Origin: Skeletonema tropicum
Taxonomy: Eukaryota; Bacillariophyta; Thalassiosirophyceae; Thalassiosirales; Thalassiosiraceae
Length of the DNA stretch: 64,000 nucleotides
Assembly: GCA_037178625.1 (NCBI GenBank)
Contig: CM074142.1
Span: forward strand, 1,612,001 to 1,676,000
Direction: 5' to 3'
Positions 39,923 through 50,200 of this stretch are shown here, piece by piece (within the stretch, counting starts at the first letter, position 1; the number at the start of each line of letters is the position of its first letter). The notes beneath the pieces are model-generated. The model was not told where the DNA came from. It searched no databases and saw nothing but the letters and a program-made list of their open reading frames with translations. The position numbers and the translations under genes were made by a program.

Positions 39923-42322
39923 CTACACAGGTGCATTCAAGTTCTCTAGCTCCGACAGTATTTGGGAGTAATAAGAATGTGCGATGTCATTAACAATCGT
40001 TCCGTCTTTGTTCGTTACCGTATTGGCAGATAACTCTAAGCACTTGAGACCCTCCTTGATGAGTTCAGATTCAGATGCTTCTTGTGCATTGCAACCAGTG
40101 ATCTTGGCCAAGCAGAGACAAGCTTCTGCGCAAATAGTGGACCAAGTAGCATCAAAAAATGACAGAGATGTTGCCTCAAAATGCTCTGGGTCCTTTCTTT
40201 TCAACATGTATGTGACATCTGCCTTCAAATCAGCATATGCCTCACCTCCCGAGCTACGGCACTTGAGGATGATCATTATTGCCACGCGCATGACTAAACA
40301 AGGATGCGCCTTACTCCCGGCTAATGCGGCTGGATCAGAAACATGGCTTTTGAACAGCTCAAGGGCCTTCTTAGCAGTGCTTGTTTCTCCCTGGTTCGCC
40401 ATTGTGCGGCAGACGGGAGTCAAGAAGGCAAGTTTAGTGACAACCTTTGTTGCTTCAATCTCTGGCAACATTGTGTCGATAACTTCATCGCACACTTGGA
40501 GTGCCTCGTCACTACGGCCATAGTGATGCAGCCAGAAAGTGCTCGAGGCAATTATATCAATGCAGTTATCTGTCACGTATTCTTTCATGAGTACCTTCGA
40601 GTGAAGCTGAGGATCATAGATAGATTTCATTGCATCGATGACCGATAGAGCATCTTCAAATTTACCTTGTCGTCTCATGACATCAGCCTGGAAGGCAAGG
40701 GCGCGGCATTGGTGATATTGCTGATAATTCGTCTCCTTCAAGAAGTTCTTTGCCAAAGCAGTTTCAAAGTCTTCTCGTGACATATTGTTGGGAGGGGTAT
40801 ATATCATCGATTTGGAAATAACATTCATTGAGCTATAACACGGAAAGATAATGCGCCTATCACTCAATTGAGTTTTTGCTGGAGCTTTGTCGAAGATGTC
40901 CAATGCGTCCATACAGCTCTTTACGAACCTCCTTTCTGCATCTTTATCATCATTATTAGAAAGAAAGATTCTGTGCCAAAGCTTCGAGCTCTTGATAAGT
41001 GTTTTGATGACAATCTCAAGAGACTTTGGACCGAACGAATACACCTCAGACAGAGTAAATCCTTCTTCCCAAGAGAACTTATCATCCCCCACTTTGAATA
41101 AGGTAAGAATATCTCGGTTCATATCCACTGCTTTTGATGTAGATCCCATTGTGTCAAACATCTCGCTCATTATAGCTTTGTCGTCAGCGGCGTTCAGTAT
41201 CAGTGGATCATCCTCTACTTTTCCATCATGAGACAATGTTGAGAGACTTGATGATGTCATTTTTTGTTTAGGAAGCGATGTTCCTTCTTTACTATTTGCA
41301 TTTTCCTTTCCTGTGCTCATGGTTACATTCTGTAACTTAGTCTGAGCAATATTATAGGAAAGAGGAAGCACAAAGCTCATCACCGATGCAGCCAACAAAT
41401 AAGCACGAGCATTTGGCTGCGCCTGCCCGATCATTCCTGCAGCTGGCAACGTCCCAAGAAGCACCCAAAATGAAGATGTCATAGATGCTGCAATCTCATT
41501 CAACTCCAGAAACTTATCTGGTATACCTTTGCTTTGGATATTGATCAGCAATGAGATGGCAAAAGGCATCAACGCTAGTACTATACCCACAATGAGAACA
41601 TACGGACCGGCTCTAGATTCGCAAGTGAAGTGCTCTTCTTCCTCGATCATTTGGACGCTGCCCATTCTAACACTAGGCACTGACAAATTGATGATTTGTA
41701 AGACAAGTTGAGGGACGAGTAATACCATAGCAACAAATATTGAGTCGGCAAACGTTATGGCCCGTCGAATGCCGCTGTTGCTCCCCATCTTCTCCCTTCC
41801 TCTGCTGCCGACATATCTTCCCAGCTGCGACAATGTGCTTAGGACATTCATGACTTTCAATCTAGCCGCTCCCACTGCATCAATTTCACCACCTGATGCC
41901 GCAAATGTAGCTGTAGAGCTAATGATGCTGCCTATCCTCCATGCCCTACCTACCAACAAGTTTCCCATGAATGTGATGGACGAAAGGATGATTGGTTGAC
42001 GAAGTGCGCATGTCGCATCATACTCTGGAAATGCAAACAGAAATGATGCAATTGTTGCAATAGCAGCAGCTGTCGCAAAGAGCGATAGGCTTCGAAGTTG
42101 GAAGAGCTGTAGCTGCAGATTGTTTTGATGTTTGTATAGATCCACTGCTAATTTGAGCTGAGCTAAACCCAGAGTCAAAAGAAGCAATCCGAAGCATACT
42201 CGGAAAGATGTGGTGCTATCGACACTCCCGATGACAGTGGCTAGGACAACAAGTAGTGCGAGTCCCCCTGCAGCAATATAATGTTGTAGATGCAGATTAC
42301 GATAGTGCATCGTTGATTTCAT
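39923..42322 (-). CDS. Class C-like seven-helix receptor protein with helical C-terminal domain
   Basis: 799 residues from an ATG, single exon. About seven hydrophobic segments lie between residues 15 and 330. The third block (DATCALRQPIILSSITFMGN..LVGRAWRIG) and the later PDKFLELNEIAASM match the pattern of the class C GPCR (GABA-B/metabotropic glutamate type) membrane domain, in which a Cys-x-x-R and K/R-x-W-R-I motif and P-x-x-F-x-E are conserved. There is no extracellular Venus-flytrap domain. After a Ser/Lys linker, the remaining 430 residues are helical with TPR-like pairs (FEDALSVIDAMKSIYDP, SDEALQVCDEVIDTMLP, TAKKALELFKSHV). Presumably at the plasma membrane; ligand unknown. It is divergently arranged with the methyltransferase-like gene. 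Confidence 0.65.
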   Translation of the reverse strand: MKSTMHYRNLHLQHYIAAGGLALLVVLATVIGSVDSTTSFRVCFGLLLLTLGLAQLKLAVDLYKHQNNLQLQLFQLRSLSLFATAAAIATIASFLFAFPEYDATCALRQPIILSSITFMGNLLVGRAWRIGSIISSTATFAASGGEIDAVGAARLKVMNVLSTLSQLGRYVGSRGREKMGSNSGIRRAITFADSIFVAMVLLVPQLVLQIINLSVPSVRMGSVQMIEEEEHFTCESRAGPYVLIVGIVLALMPFAISLLINIQSKGIPDKFLELNEIAASMTSSFWVLLGTLPAAGMIGQAQPNARAYLLAASVMSFVLPLSYNIAQTKLQNVTMSTGKENANSKEGTSLPKQKMTSSSLSTLSHDGKVEDDPLILNAADDKAIMSEMFDTMGSTSKAVDMNRDILTLFKVGDDKFSWEEGFTLSEVYSFGPKSLEIVIKTLIKSSKLWHRIFLSNNDDKDAERRFVKSCMDALDIFDKAPAKTQLSDRRIIFPCYSSMNVISKSMIYTPPNNMSREDFETALAKNFLKETNYQQYHQCRALAFQADVMRRQGKFEDALSVIDAMKSIYDPQLHSKVLMKEYVTDNCIDIIASSTFWLHHYGRSDEALQVCDEVIDTMLPEIEATKVVTKLAFLTPVCRTMANQGETSTAKKALELFKSHVSDPAALAGSKAHPCLVMRVAIMIILKCRSSGGEAYADLKADVTYMLKRKDPEHFEATSLSFFDATWSTICAEACLCLAKITGCNAQEASESELIKEGLKCLELSANTVTNKDGTIVNDIAHSYYSQILSELENLNAPV

Positions 42323-42943
42323 TGTTTGTTTGTCAGCTTTCGCTTAATCCACGTCTTTGGTTTAACTTGTTTTGATTTGAGAATAAAGCAACAAGAGCAA
42401 GGGGTGTGTGGAATTGATCCTTTCACCCTTGCTACTTGACTTATCTTACTCCTATGATAATCCCTGATAGCCCCTTCGCTATTTATTGCTGTGAAGGAAT
42501 GAGCACATCGTGCTGCTTAGCGCTTTTACGTGTAAGTAGTGTACGCAGGGCCGATAGTTCTGTCTTTGGCATCATCCGCGATTCAAATTTTTTCTTCACA
42601 ACATTCATTTTCGCGTCAACGAGACGCCACCTGTCACGATCTCGACCTTCTCTCCGGAATAGAAGTCCGTGGAGCTGAAGAGTTTCTCAATTCGATTCGT
42701 ATTTACCGGAAGCTTCAAGTGCAAGATTCGAGATGAGTGAAATCTTCCTTCCTCCGCCTCGCGCGCGCTTGTAGCTTGTATGTAAGTAGCTTGGCTTGGC
42801 CAGAATGAAAGGGAAAGGGAATAAAGATTGACACCTGCAGCTGGATAGAGCAGACAGTTGTCAGTTGTTCTCCATTCCATAGACAATAGGGCAGGCTAAT
42901 ACAACAAGCTGCCGACAATCATTTTGACGGGGTACATGAAGAA
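42323..42943. promoter_or_regulatory. Divergent intergenic region
   Basis: 621 bp between two divergently transcribed genes, presumably holding both promoters. No canonical TATA box placement or binding-site cluster was recognised and no convincing ORF is present. Confidence 0.4.
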
Positions 42944-43960
42944 ATGCATGCAATGAAACAGCACAAAAACATTACAGCGGTGTTCTTCTTCACGTTGATC
43001 CATGGATCAGTGTTTTCTTTCACTCACACAGTTACAAATAATAATCATCATCATGATCGATCACCCAGCTGTCGCAGCATCAAAGGAACCACCACATCAT
43101 TATATTACGCGGATGATAACAACACAAGCGGTAGCGGTCGCCTCTCCAAAAAAGCCTATAACGACGATGCATTATACAATTTTCACATGCTGACACAAAA
43201 GCAAAAGATACGAGATTATTCGGCCATGGACACGTATGTCAACACTGAATCACTCTGGAATCTAGCATGGCATGATAGCTTTGTTCGAAATGGTTTGATG
43301 GATTTTGTGCCACCATTGACGGATAACTTGAGTGTCTTGGTGGTTGGGAATCGATTTGAGGGCCCAACTGCGGTGGGCGAGATTGAGGATGCAAAAGAGA
43401 ATCAATCTTCAACAACATCAGCTGAAATCAATGAAGAGGATTTAGATGCGGAATCGACTGTTGTGAAAGTAGATGCAACCATTGATGATGCCTCCACTCA
43501 AACTGGACAGTTGCAATCACAAGATAGCTCCTGTTCTTTTTTAGCAGCCGTTTTCAATGATGATACATTTGACGAAGATGAAAGCAGCAGCAGCAGCAGT
43601 ACCGAGTTGGAGTTCACTTCCTATGATTGCATCATGGACAAGGGAGTAATGGCAGACTTGTGCGCCTCCGCTGACAACGATAGCAGTGACAACAACTACA
43701 AAAACAAAAAAGATATGGCAAGATTGCTCTACGAAGCTACCAAACGTATCCGCGAGAGCGGGATATATGTAGCGAATACCCAGCCTATGTCTGTCGAAAC
43801 GAAGGAGTATTTGACTAAGCTGGGAGAATATTTGGGATTGCAGTGGGAGTTTGATTTAGATGGGATTAGTGATGATTGTTTGTCGGTGAGTGTGGCAAGG
43901 AAGTTTGGTAGTTGTCCTACCATTGGTTGGCAGTCGATGGCCAAAATGATTGAGGATTGA
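42944..43960 (+). CDS. Plastid-targeted methyltransferase-like protein
   Basis: 338 residues from an ATG. The hydrophobic N-terminus ITAVFFFTLIHGSVFSFTHT ends in a VFSF motif that can act as a diatom signal/transit junction. Then come NTESLWNLAWHDSFVRNGLM, LSVLVVGNRFEGP where methyltransferases of the METTL13/efm4 type have the SAM-binding motif I, a long acidic Ser-rich insert (about 145-215), and YDCIMDKGVMADL at about 225, which resembles the conserved YDxIxDKGTLDAL of those enzymes. Motif I lacks the usual G-x-G-x-G, so activity is uncertain. The C-terminus (YLGLQWEFDLDGISDD..SVSVARKFG) is consistent with the last strands of the fold. Confidence 0.5.
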   Translation: MHAMKQHKNITAVFFFTLIHGSVFSFTHTVTNNNHHHDRSPSCRSIKGTTTSLYYADDNNTSGSGRLSKKAYNDDALYNFHMLTQKQKIRDYSAMDTYVNTESLWNLAWHDSFVRNGLMDFVPPLTDNLSVLVVGNRFEGPTAVGEIEDAKENQSSTTSAEINEEDLDAESTVVKVDATIDDASTQTGQLQSQDSSCSFLAAVFNDDTFDEDESSSSSSTELEFTSYDCIMDKGVMADLCASADNDSSDNNYKNKKDMARLLYEATKRIRESGIYVANTQPMSVETKEYLTKLGEYLGLQWEFDLDGISDDCLSVSVARKFGSCPTIGWQSMAKMIED

Positions 43961-44227
43961 TCAGTGACCGGAATTCATTTGGTTGAGATGCTTATTAGAT
44001 AGAGGTTAGATGAGAGGATATAAGTTGAAATGAGAAGTAGTAATTACTGCTATTACCAAGGGTAAAGCTATTACTGTACTTATCCTCAAGATCTTTTATT
44101 TCATTTCGTACATACATACATACATACAGATAAGTGTTTACTTCCTCCCTTCATTCAACATTTTCATTTGAGTTCATCCGTGAAGGGTTGCCTTGCAGTC
44201 TTTGTGACGATACTTAGAGATACATTG
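43961..44227. other. Intergenic with (CATA)n microsatellite
   Basis: Downstream region of the methyltransferase-like gene. It contains (CATA)5 at about 44109-44129 and no gene. Confidence 0.7.
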
Positions 44228-44676
44228 TACGCAGCAGCTCAAGCTTCGTGAATGACTTTCTTTCTTCTTCTCGGCATCTCATCAGACTAATAGCCTCTCT
44301 AATCTCTCTGTCTCTGTTCCACTTGTATATACTGCACGTACATTGTTTCTCCTCAACTGTGACCCATCGAATGCGAACGCATACACGCTTGATCCTATGC
44401 GTCGCTCTTTCTCTTTCTGTGCATCACTACTCTATTCTTCTCTTCTTTATCTACGAATATGCTTGTAATTTGTAACAGCCCTTTCGGTGCTGTTCTTCAT
44501 CTTCAGCCTGTTCCAACTACCGACTACTGACTACTGACTCTTTCTACAGTGTGGCTACAGATTTGCTTCCTCTTGCTTTTTCACCAGTATTGCACATCGC
44601 TGCGCTGTGAAGCCTTCCAGTCCGGGCACCCATTGCTTTGTTGGTTCACGGAACCGTTCCTCTCGGAGCATTGGTA
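44228..44676 (+). repeat. Dispersed repeat copy 1, left part
   Basis: Starts TGTACGCAGCAGCTCAAGCTTC and is homologous, with many small differences, to 46937-47143 plus 51691-51990. It is interrupted at 44675 by a TIR element and resumes at 46714. Function unknown; it may be the end of an LTR or other element. Confidence 0.7.
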
Positions 44677-46713
44677 CCAGTTTAAAACTAGTCTGTCCCT
44701 TAAGATACGAGTCTGTACCTTAAGATGTGCTGAATTTTCTATCTGTCCGTTTCGGACGCCTTCTTGTCCGATTTGAGTGAAACCAAGCCAGGGGGAGTCA
44801 GCGAGGACATTGTAGAGGAGGTTGCTATGCTTGGTGTCGGCCGCCGCGGCGGTATAAAGGCAGATCGAACGCCGCATTGTCGACAATGTTGAATTGCTGT
44901 GTTTTGAGGTGCGATTTCAGTTTCAGCAAATCTTTTTGCTCGTACATACGTCGAGATACGCCAGTCGTACCAAGTATCGCTGCATTGCATTGATGATGAT
45001 ATCAATGCTAATCGCATCCATGAATGACAGCATGAAAATAATCAGTGTTAGCATCTAGACAACTCAGAGGCTCTTCCTTTGCAGCGAATTTTGTGAGGAT
45101 GCCGACGGAAGTTCCACGCCATCGCGTCTCTCTCCCGCACGCTGAGGGGGAACGGCCGATAGGTGCTGTGAATGCAAGTGTCGACATGAAGATGATAGTG
45201 ACAGTACATAATGACAGTCGGCGGCCAATCTAGGCGGCCAAAGAAGAATCAATGCATCCCTGCACCTATTGCCGCCGGATCTGAAAGAACGGGAAAAACA
45301 ATCATCGAACGTTTGCCCAGAAAGTGGAATGCATCCGAAGGACAAGGTCCTGCCTTGCTCGTGCCGATGTTCATGGGGAGAGGAAGGAATTATACGACGA
45401 GCCAGACGTGTAGAATTCGTGACGCAAAATCATGAGGACTTGAAAGCTGAAGCAGAAGAGAATGAGTCCAGTGATCAATTTGAGATTGTAGGAGTTTGAA
45501 TTGTATTATTGGCCAGTGCTCAGGCACATTACTAATTGTATAGACGCTGCCTACTGCCTACCGCAATCTGTTTTCTTCACCTCTTGATCAGCCACTTAAC
45601 TCCCTCCTCCCTCCTCATTGTCGACTCCACCTCCATCCCTTCTTTCTCCCCCTCCTCGTATGCTCGTGTAATCTGAACTATAGTTGATATACACCAGCCT
45701 AATGAAAAAACTAGCATGACATCGTCGTTGTTGGTTCGTCTCAAAACAGTAGTCATCATCCACGATGGATCTTTCACTAATGAGATTCAATAGAGTCTTA
45801 GACTGCAGACACAAGGAAGATTTCTCCAATCCGATGACTCTCCCCCCCCAAGAAATCTCCAAATAATTTGACTCACTAGAGAGTTATCACACTGTGGATG
45901 AAACTCTCGATGATGTTGACGAATCTTTTAATGATTGATGCAGTGGCGTTACCTGATTCTTCAATGATGACAGCTGCTGCTGCAATATTAGTTTTGATCC
46001 GCCCCTCCCGGGAAAAGTCATTATTTCCGTCACATCAAATTATCTTCCAAATTACGGTTGACGAATCATCCCAACCACACCCATTCTTCACTATGACCAT
46101 AATAACGCTTTCTAAGACAAGGGAAACCTTGGACAAGCACCAGTGCCCCATATGCACTATATTGTCATGAAGACGAAGTATCTATTTTTGTCACACGGTC
46201 ATTTCAGAGTGTACTGAGAGTCATTGGCGACTCTTCCAGGCCCAAAATTCAACTCAGAGCATGGCAAGAGAGTGGAGAGGACGGGGCGCAGTGATTTATT
46301 GGTGCGGACCCCTGCGTATTACTGTTGGGAGGACAAAGAGGCGACGAATGAACACGTTGCGGCTTTGAAATGGAAATGAGAAGATGTGCTGACTTTTTGG
46401 ATTGAGTTAGATCTCAATTATCGCCAACTAATGGCTTTATTACGTTTTTTTATGCGACAAAGATGACTATTAGCGATAAAGGAACAGACTGATTCGGGGT
46501 CTAAAAGCGTCCAAATCAATCAATATAACATTCTTTGAGTGCTTCGATCTCAGTCAATAACCAACCGATCATAGTTAGAATTGGACGTGCATGAATGAGC
46601 ATTATCTCAGCTGCAGCCAGCTTCAATGGTCGGCTTAATCGGCTGGAAATTGACCGAGATCGAAGAGTGCGAAGATGTGCTGAAACTTAAGGTACAGACT
46701 AGTTTTAGACTGG
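44677..46713. mobile_element. 2.04-kb TIR element at a TA target
   Basis: Ends are inverted (CCAGTTTAAAACTAGTCTGT on the left; the complement with one mismatch on the right), with TA on both sides (44675-44676 and 46714-46715). The paralogous empty site at about 51984-51996 reads CATTGGTAAGTTTG, confirming the insertion point. The TIR and TA duplication fit the Tc1/mariner group. No transposase was found inside, so it is non-autonomous. Confidence 0.7.
45269..45499 (+). pseudogene. Coding-like fragment inside TIR element
   Basis: About 70 residues with Cys-rich then acidic composition (LPCSCRCSWGEEGIIRRARR, then KAEAEENESSDQFEIVGV). It may be a captured exon or chance; no domain recognised. 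Confidence 0.25.
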
Positions 46714-46795
46714 TAGGTTTGCGGGTTCGCGCCTTCTTGGTTGCACTTCGCGCCAAATTTCCAGGGTTTGATTTATGTCCACGACGCACGACGCA

Positions 46796-46911
46796 CCCTA
46801 CATAGGATCTTCTGTCACACGTGGGAGTCCTCTCCAGAGGGACTCTGCACGTGTGCAGAGAGCTGAGTCCTTCAAGTGACTCAGACAGGTGTCTGAAGAT
46901 CCTATGTAGGG
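46796..46911. repeat. 116-bp multi-hairpin inverted-repeat unit
   Basis: A perfect 17-bp terminal inverted repeat (CCCTACATAGGATCTTC, 46796-46812, with complement 46895-46911) encloses further inverted repeats: GAGTCC/GGACTC at 46825-46845, CTCTGCAC/GTGCAGAG at 46843-46860, CTGAGTC/GACTCAG at 46863-46884 and AGACA/TGTCT at 46883-46894. It could be a foldback/MITE-type element or a structured RNA. Confidence 0.75.
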
Positions 46912-46936
46912 TTCCACGACGGACACACGGACAGGA

Positions 46937-47143
46937 ATTGTACGCAGCAGCTCAAGCTTCGTGAATGACTTTCTTTTTCTTTCTGCTTCTCGGCATCTCA
47001 GTCTCATCAGACTCTTTGACTCTCCGATCTCTCTGTTCCACTTGTACTGCACCTCTATACCACATTGTTTCTCCTTCACTGTGACCCATCGATCCAACTC
47101 CAACACGCTTGATCCCATGCTCTTTCTTTTCTGATCACTTACT
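46937..47143 (+). repeat. Dispersed repeat copy 2, left part
   Basis: Same family as 44228-44676. It is cut by the LINE-like insertion; its last 79 bp (47065-47143) reappear on the far side at 51691-51769. Confidence 0.75.
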
Positions 47144-47197
47144 GAAACGGGTGGCGCTTTGAAACCAGACAAATGTGGAGTTACAATACACGATCAA

Positions 47198-47223
47198 TAA
47201 ATAAATAAATACAAAATTAATCA
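47198..47223 (-). mobile_element. 26-bp LINE 3' tail with 20-bp target duplication
   Basis: Inverted copy of the LINE-like 3' terminus (minus strand TGATTAATTTTGTATTTATT..), flanked by an exact 20-bp direct repeat (GAGTTACAATACACGATCAA) at 47178-47197 and 47224-47243. Confidence 0.75.
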
Positions 47224-47288
47224 GAGTTACAATACACGATCAAACACCCGATGGAAAGGGCGGCTGGTGTTACACGGATCAAAAAGCG

Positions 47289-50200
47289 ATGCCCTCAGAC
47301 GGCGAAGAGGTTGACATGAGTGAACTGGATGACTTGATTTTCCACGTCCCCACTACTGACGGGGGCTCTGCGCAAATAGATAGGTTGCCATCGAATAAAG
47401 CTGACAACAACTTAGGTCTCTACGCTAGACCGGATGGGAAACCAGACCAACACTTCGAGCAGATGAGAGAAAAAATGACAACGTGGACGGCTCAGATTAA
47501 GAGCGGGCAAATACCAACTCGTTCGGTGTGGATGAGCTACACCAATCAGCTATGGTCTGGACTCAGGTACGGTCTGGGGGCCTGTTCGGCGTCAATCCCT
47601 GAGCTCAAAAAAGGATTGATGTCAGCAGATTTCTATATGTTAAGCAACCTAGGTGTCAACCGATCAATTACCAAGGAATGGAGATACCTGCCGGCCACGT
47701 TTGGTGGAATCGGTCTCTACGACTTGACGGTGGAAACTGCGGCTGCTACTTTATCTTCATTCTTGCAACACTATGGAACAACTTCAGCCCTAGGGATCAC
47801 TTTAAGAGCAGTTATGGAACACCTTCAAGTGGAAATAGGGGTACCGGACTGTCCCTTCAACTATGACTTTGAAGTTTGGGGTCATTTATCAACCAACGCA
47901 TGGGCGAAATCCCTATGGGAGAAGATAGACGAACTGGGAATCGTGCTGGATCTGCAATATGATGACATCCCCATCCCGAGGAGCAAGGATAGGGCTATTA
48001 TGGACTGCATGGTTGAACTGGGTCTACGAGGGACGGAGCTACAGCGAGTCAATAGAGTGAGGAAAGCTCAGGAGGCAATGTTCCTCTCTGACGTGACTAC
48101 GCCAAATGGACGATATCTAGAGCAATATCTGCTTGACGGGCATTGGAAGGACTCACCTGAAGGGCGCCTTGGTAAACAGCGGTCAACACTGGAATTTGGC
48201 ACGGAATATCCGACGGAAGCAGATTGGAAATTGTGGAAGAGATCCCTGCAACGTTTGACTGATAGCAAATCGTTGTTTCTTAAGGAGCCACTTGGAGATT
48301 GGATCAACCCATCTAAACGGATCTGGCGTCACTTCCTCAACACGGACACACGGACAGTGGAGATACATTCGGAGGATACGATTTATGAATACGCTCACGA
48401 CGTGGAATCGAATGACAGAGTGTCGATCATGCAGCCAGTCCGAGTGCTGGATGAGCCCGCTTCTTCAGTGGTACCAACGACGATTCTGGAATACGAAGAT
48501 GGGTCCATCAAACTGCTAGCACAAGGACCGCCACTGGCCAGTCAGCCAGAAGTCGTCGCCCCTACTACATTTCTTGAGCGTCTCCGCAGTAAAGGGGGGG
48601 AATGGATGTGGGATAGTATCAGCTTCTCATCGGATCCCTCGTGGATTGTGGAAGCTATTCAACGAGGTTCATTGTTCTGTTGTACAGACGGGTCATACAT
48701 GAAAAAGCTGGCGCCAGAGATCTGCGGTGCGGCTTGGGTTTTTTACTGCGCAGAGTCTCAACAGTGGCTTAAAGGAGAATTCACGGAGCACTCTAAATGG
48801 GCAAATAGCTATCGAGGAGAACAGCTAGGGATGTTGGCTATCCACCTTATCCTACTGACAATAGAGGAACACTATGGAGTGCCATTGTCCAATGCAAACA
48901 TCTTTTGTGACAACAAAGGAACTATTCTCACGTTTTCCAGAAAATACGATCGTGTCCCAGGATCGGCGAAGAACAACGACATTCTCCGGGTCCTGCGGAA
49001 AATCCAAAGTGTCTCGGCTCTTGCGCACAAGCTGTCTCATGTGAAAGCACACCAGGACGACAGCTTGGGCTATGCTTGCCTGGCTCTGGAAGCTAGACTG
49101 AACGTAGACTGCGATTTCAGGGCAAAAGCAGCCATAAAGAGAGCAATTGAAAATTTCTCCTCTCTCCCGGTCACTCTGAGCTTACCGCTAGAAGCAGCGG
49201 TTGTTATCATCGATGGAATCAAACAGACTGCAGACTTAGCAAAGGACCTACGGTATCACGTAGGGAAGGTGAAAGCACGACAGTTCTATGCCGATGAACA
49301 ACTCCTACACCCTGATATATTCGACTCTGTTGCTTGGGAACCATTGCGCCTGCTTCTCGACCGCAGGTCTAAGACTAAGATGTTCAATCTGTGGTATGCG
49401 AAACAATGCTCCGGGTATTGTGGAACTGGTCAAATGATAACTAGATATGACAAAAATGCCTCCGATAAATGTCCGAACTGCGGTTGCTTTGAAACAGCGG
49501 ATCACCTGAACCGATGTAAGAGTAGAATTAGGAGGGGGCTATTGCTTGACAGTATAAACGATCTACAAGAGTGGATGGAGGGACATTGCACGCATACGTG
49601 CATACAGAAGTGGCTACCCCTTTTTATCTCTCTTCAGGGCAGCACTCTATTCGTGGACATGGTGCATAGTCAGGGATGGAGGATGTCTCAACAGATGCGT
49701 AGAGTGGGTAATAGCTTAGATAGAATTGGATGGAGAAACGTGATGGAGGGGAAAGTATCCAAGGAGTTTCTCCAGATGCAGAAGGAGCATCTCCTAAAGA
49801 ACCATTCGTTTCTGACCATCGACAGTTGGACAAGCGGCTTCCTGGACAAGCTACTCTCGCTCACGCATACACAGTGGATCTGTAGGAATCTCACGAAACA
49901 TCATCGAACGCAAGGAACCAAAGCACTTGCATCAAGAGAAGAGATTTTGAAAGAGATCGAACATCAGCTTAATCTTGGATCCGATGGGCTCTCAGCTGAA
50001 GCACGATGTCTCCTTGAAATTCCGACGGACGAGCTCTATGGGAAACCGACCTCTGAACTACAATACTGGTTGAACGCAGCGGTAGCAAGCAGGCAAGCTG
50101 CGGGGGATGAATCAGGCGGGCTTTTAGAGCCTCCTTCTGGGCAAGTCACGACTGGTGCCAAGCAACGAGAAGATCGCAAATCAAAGCCACAGGGTACTTC

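Noticed and set aside
39672..39971. 99-residue plus-strand frame downstream of the seven-helix gene
   Set aside because: It overlaps the 3' end of that gene on the opposite strand and has no domain character.
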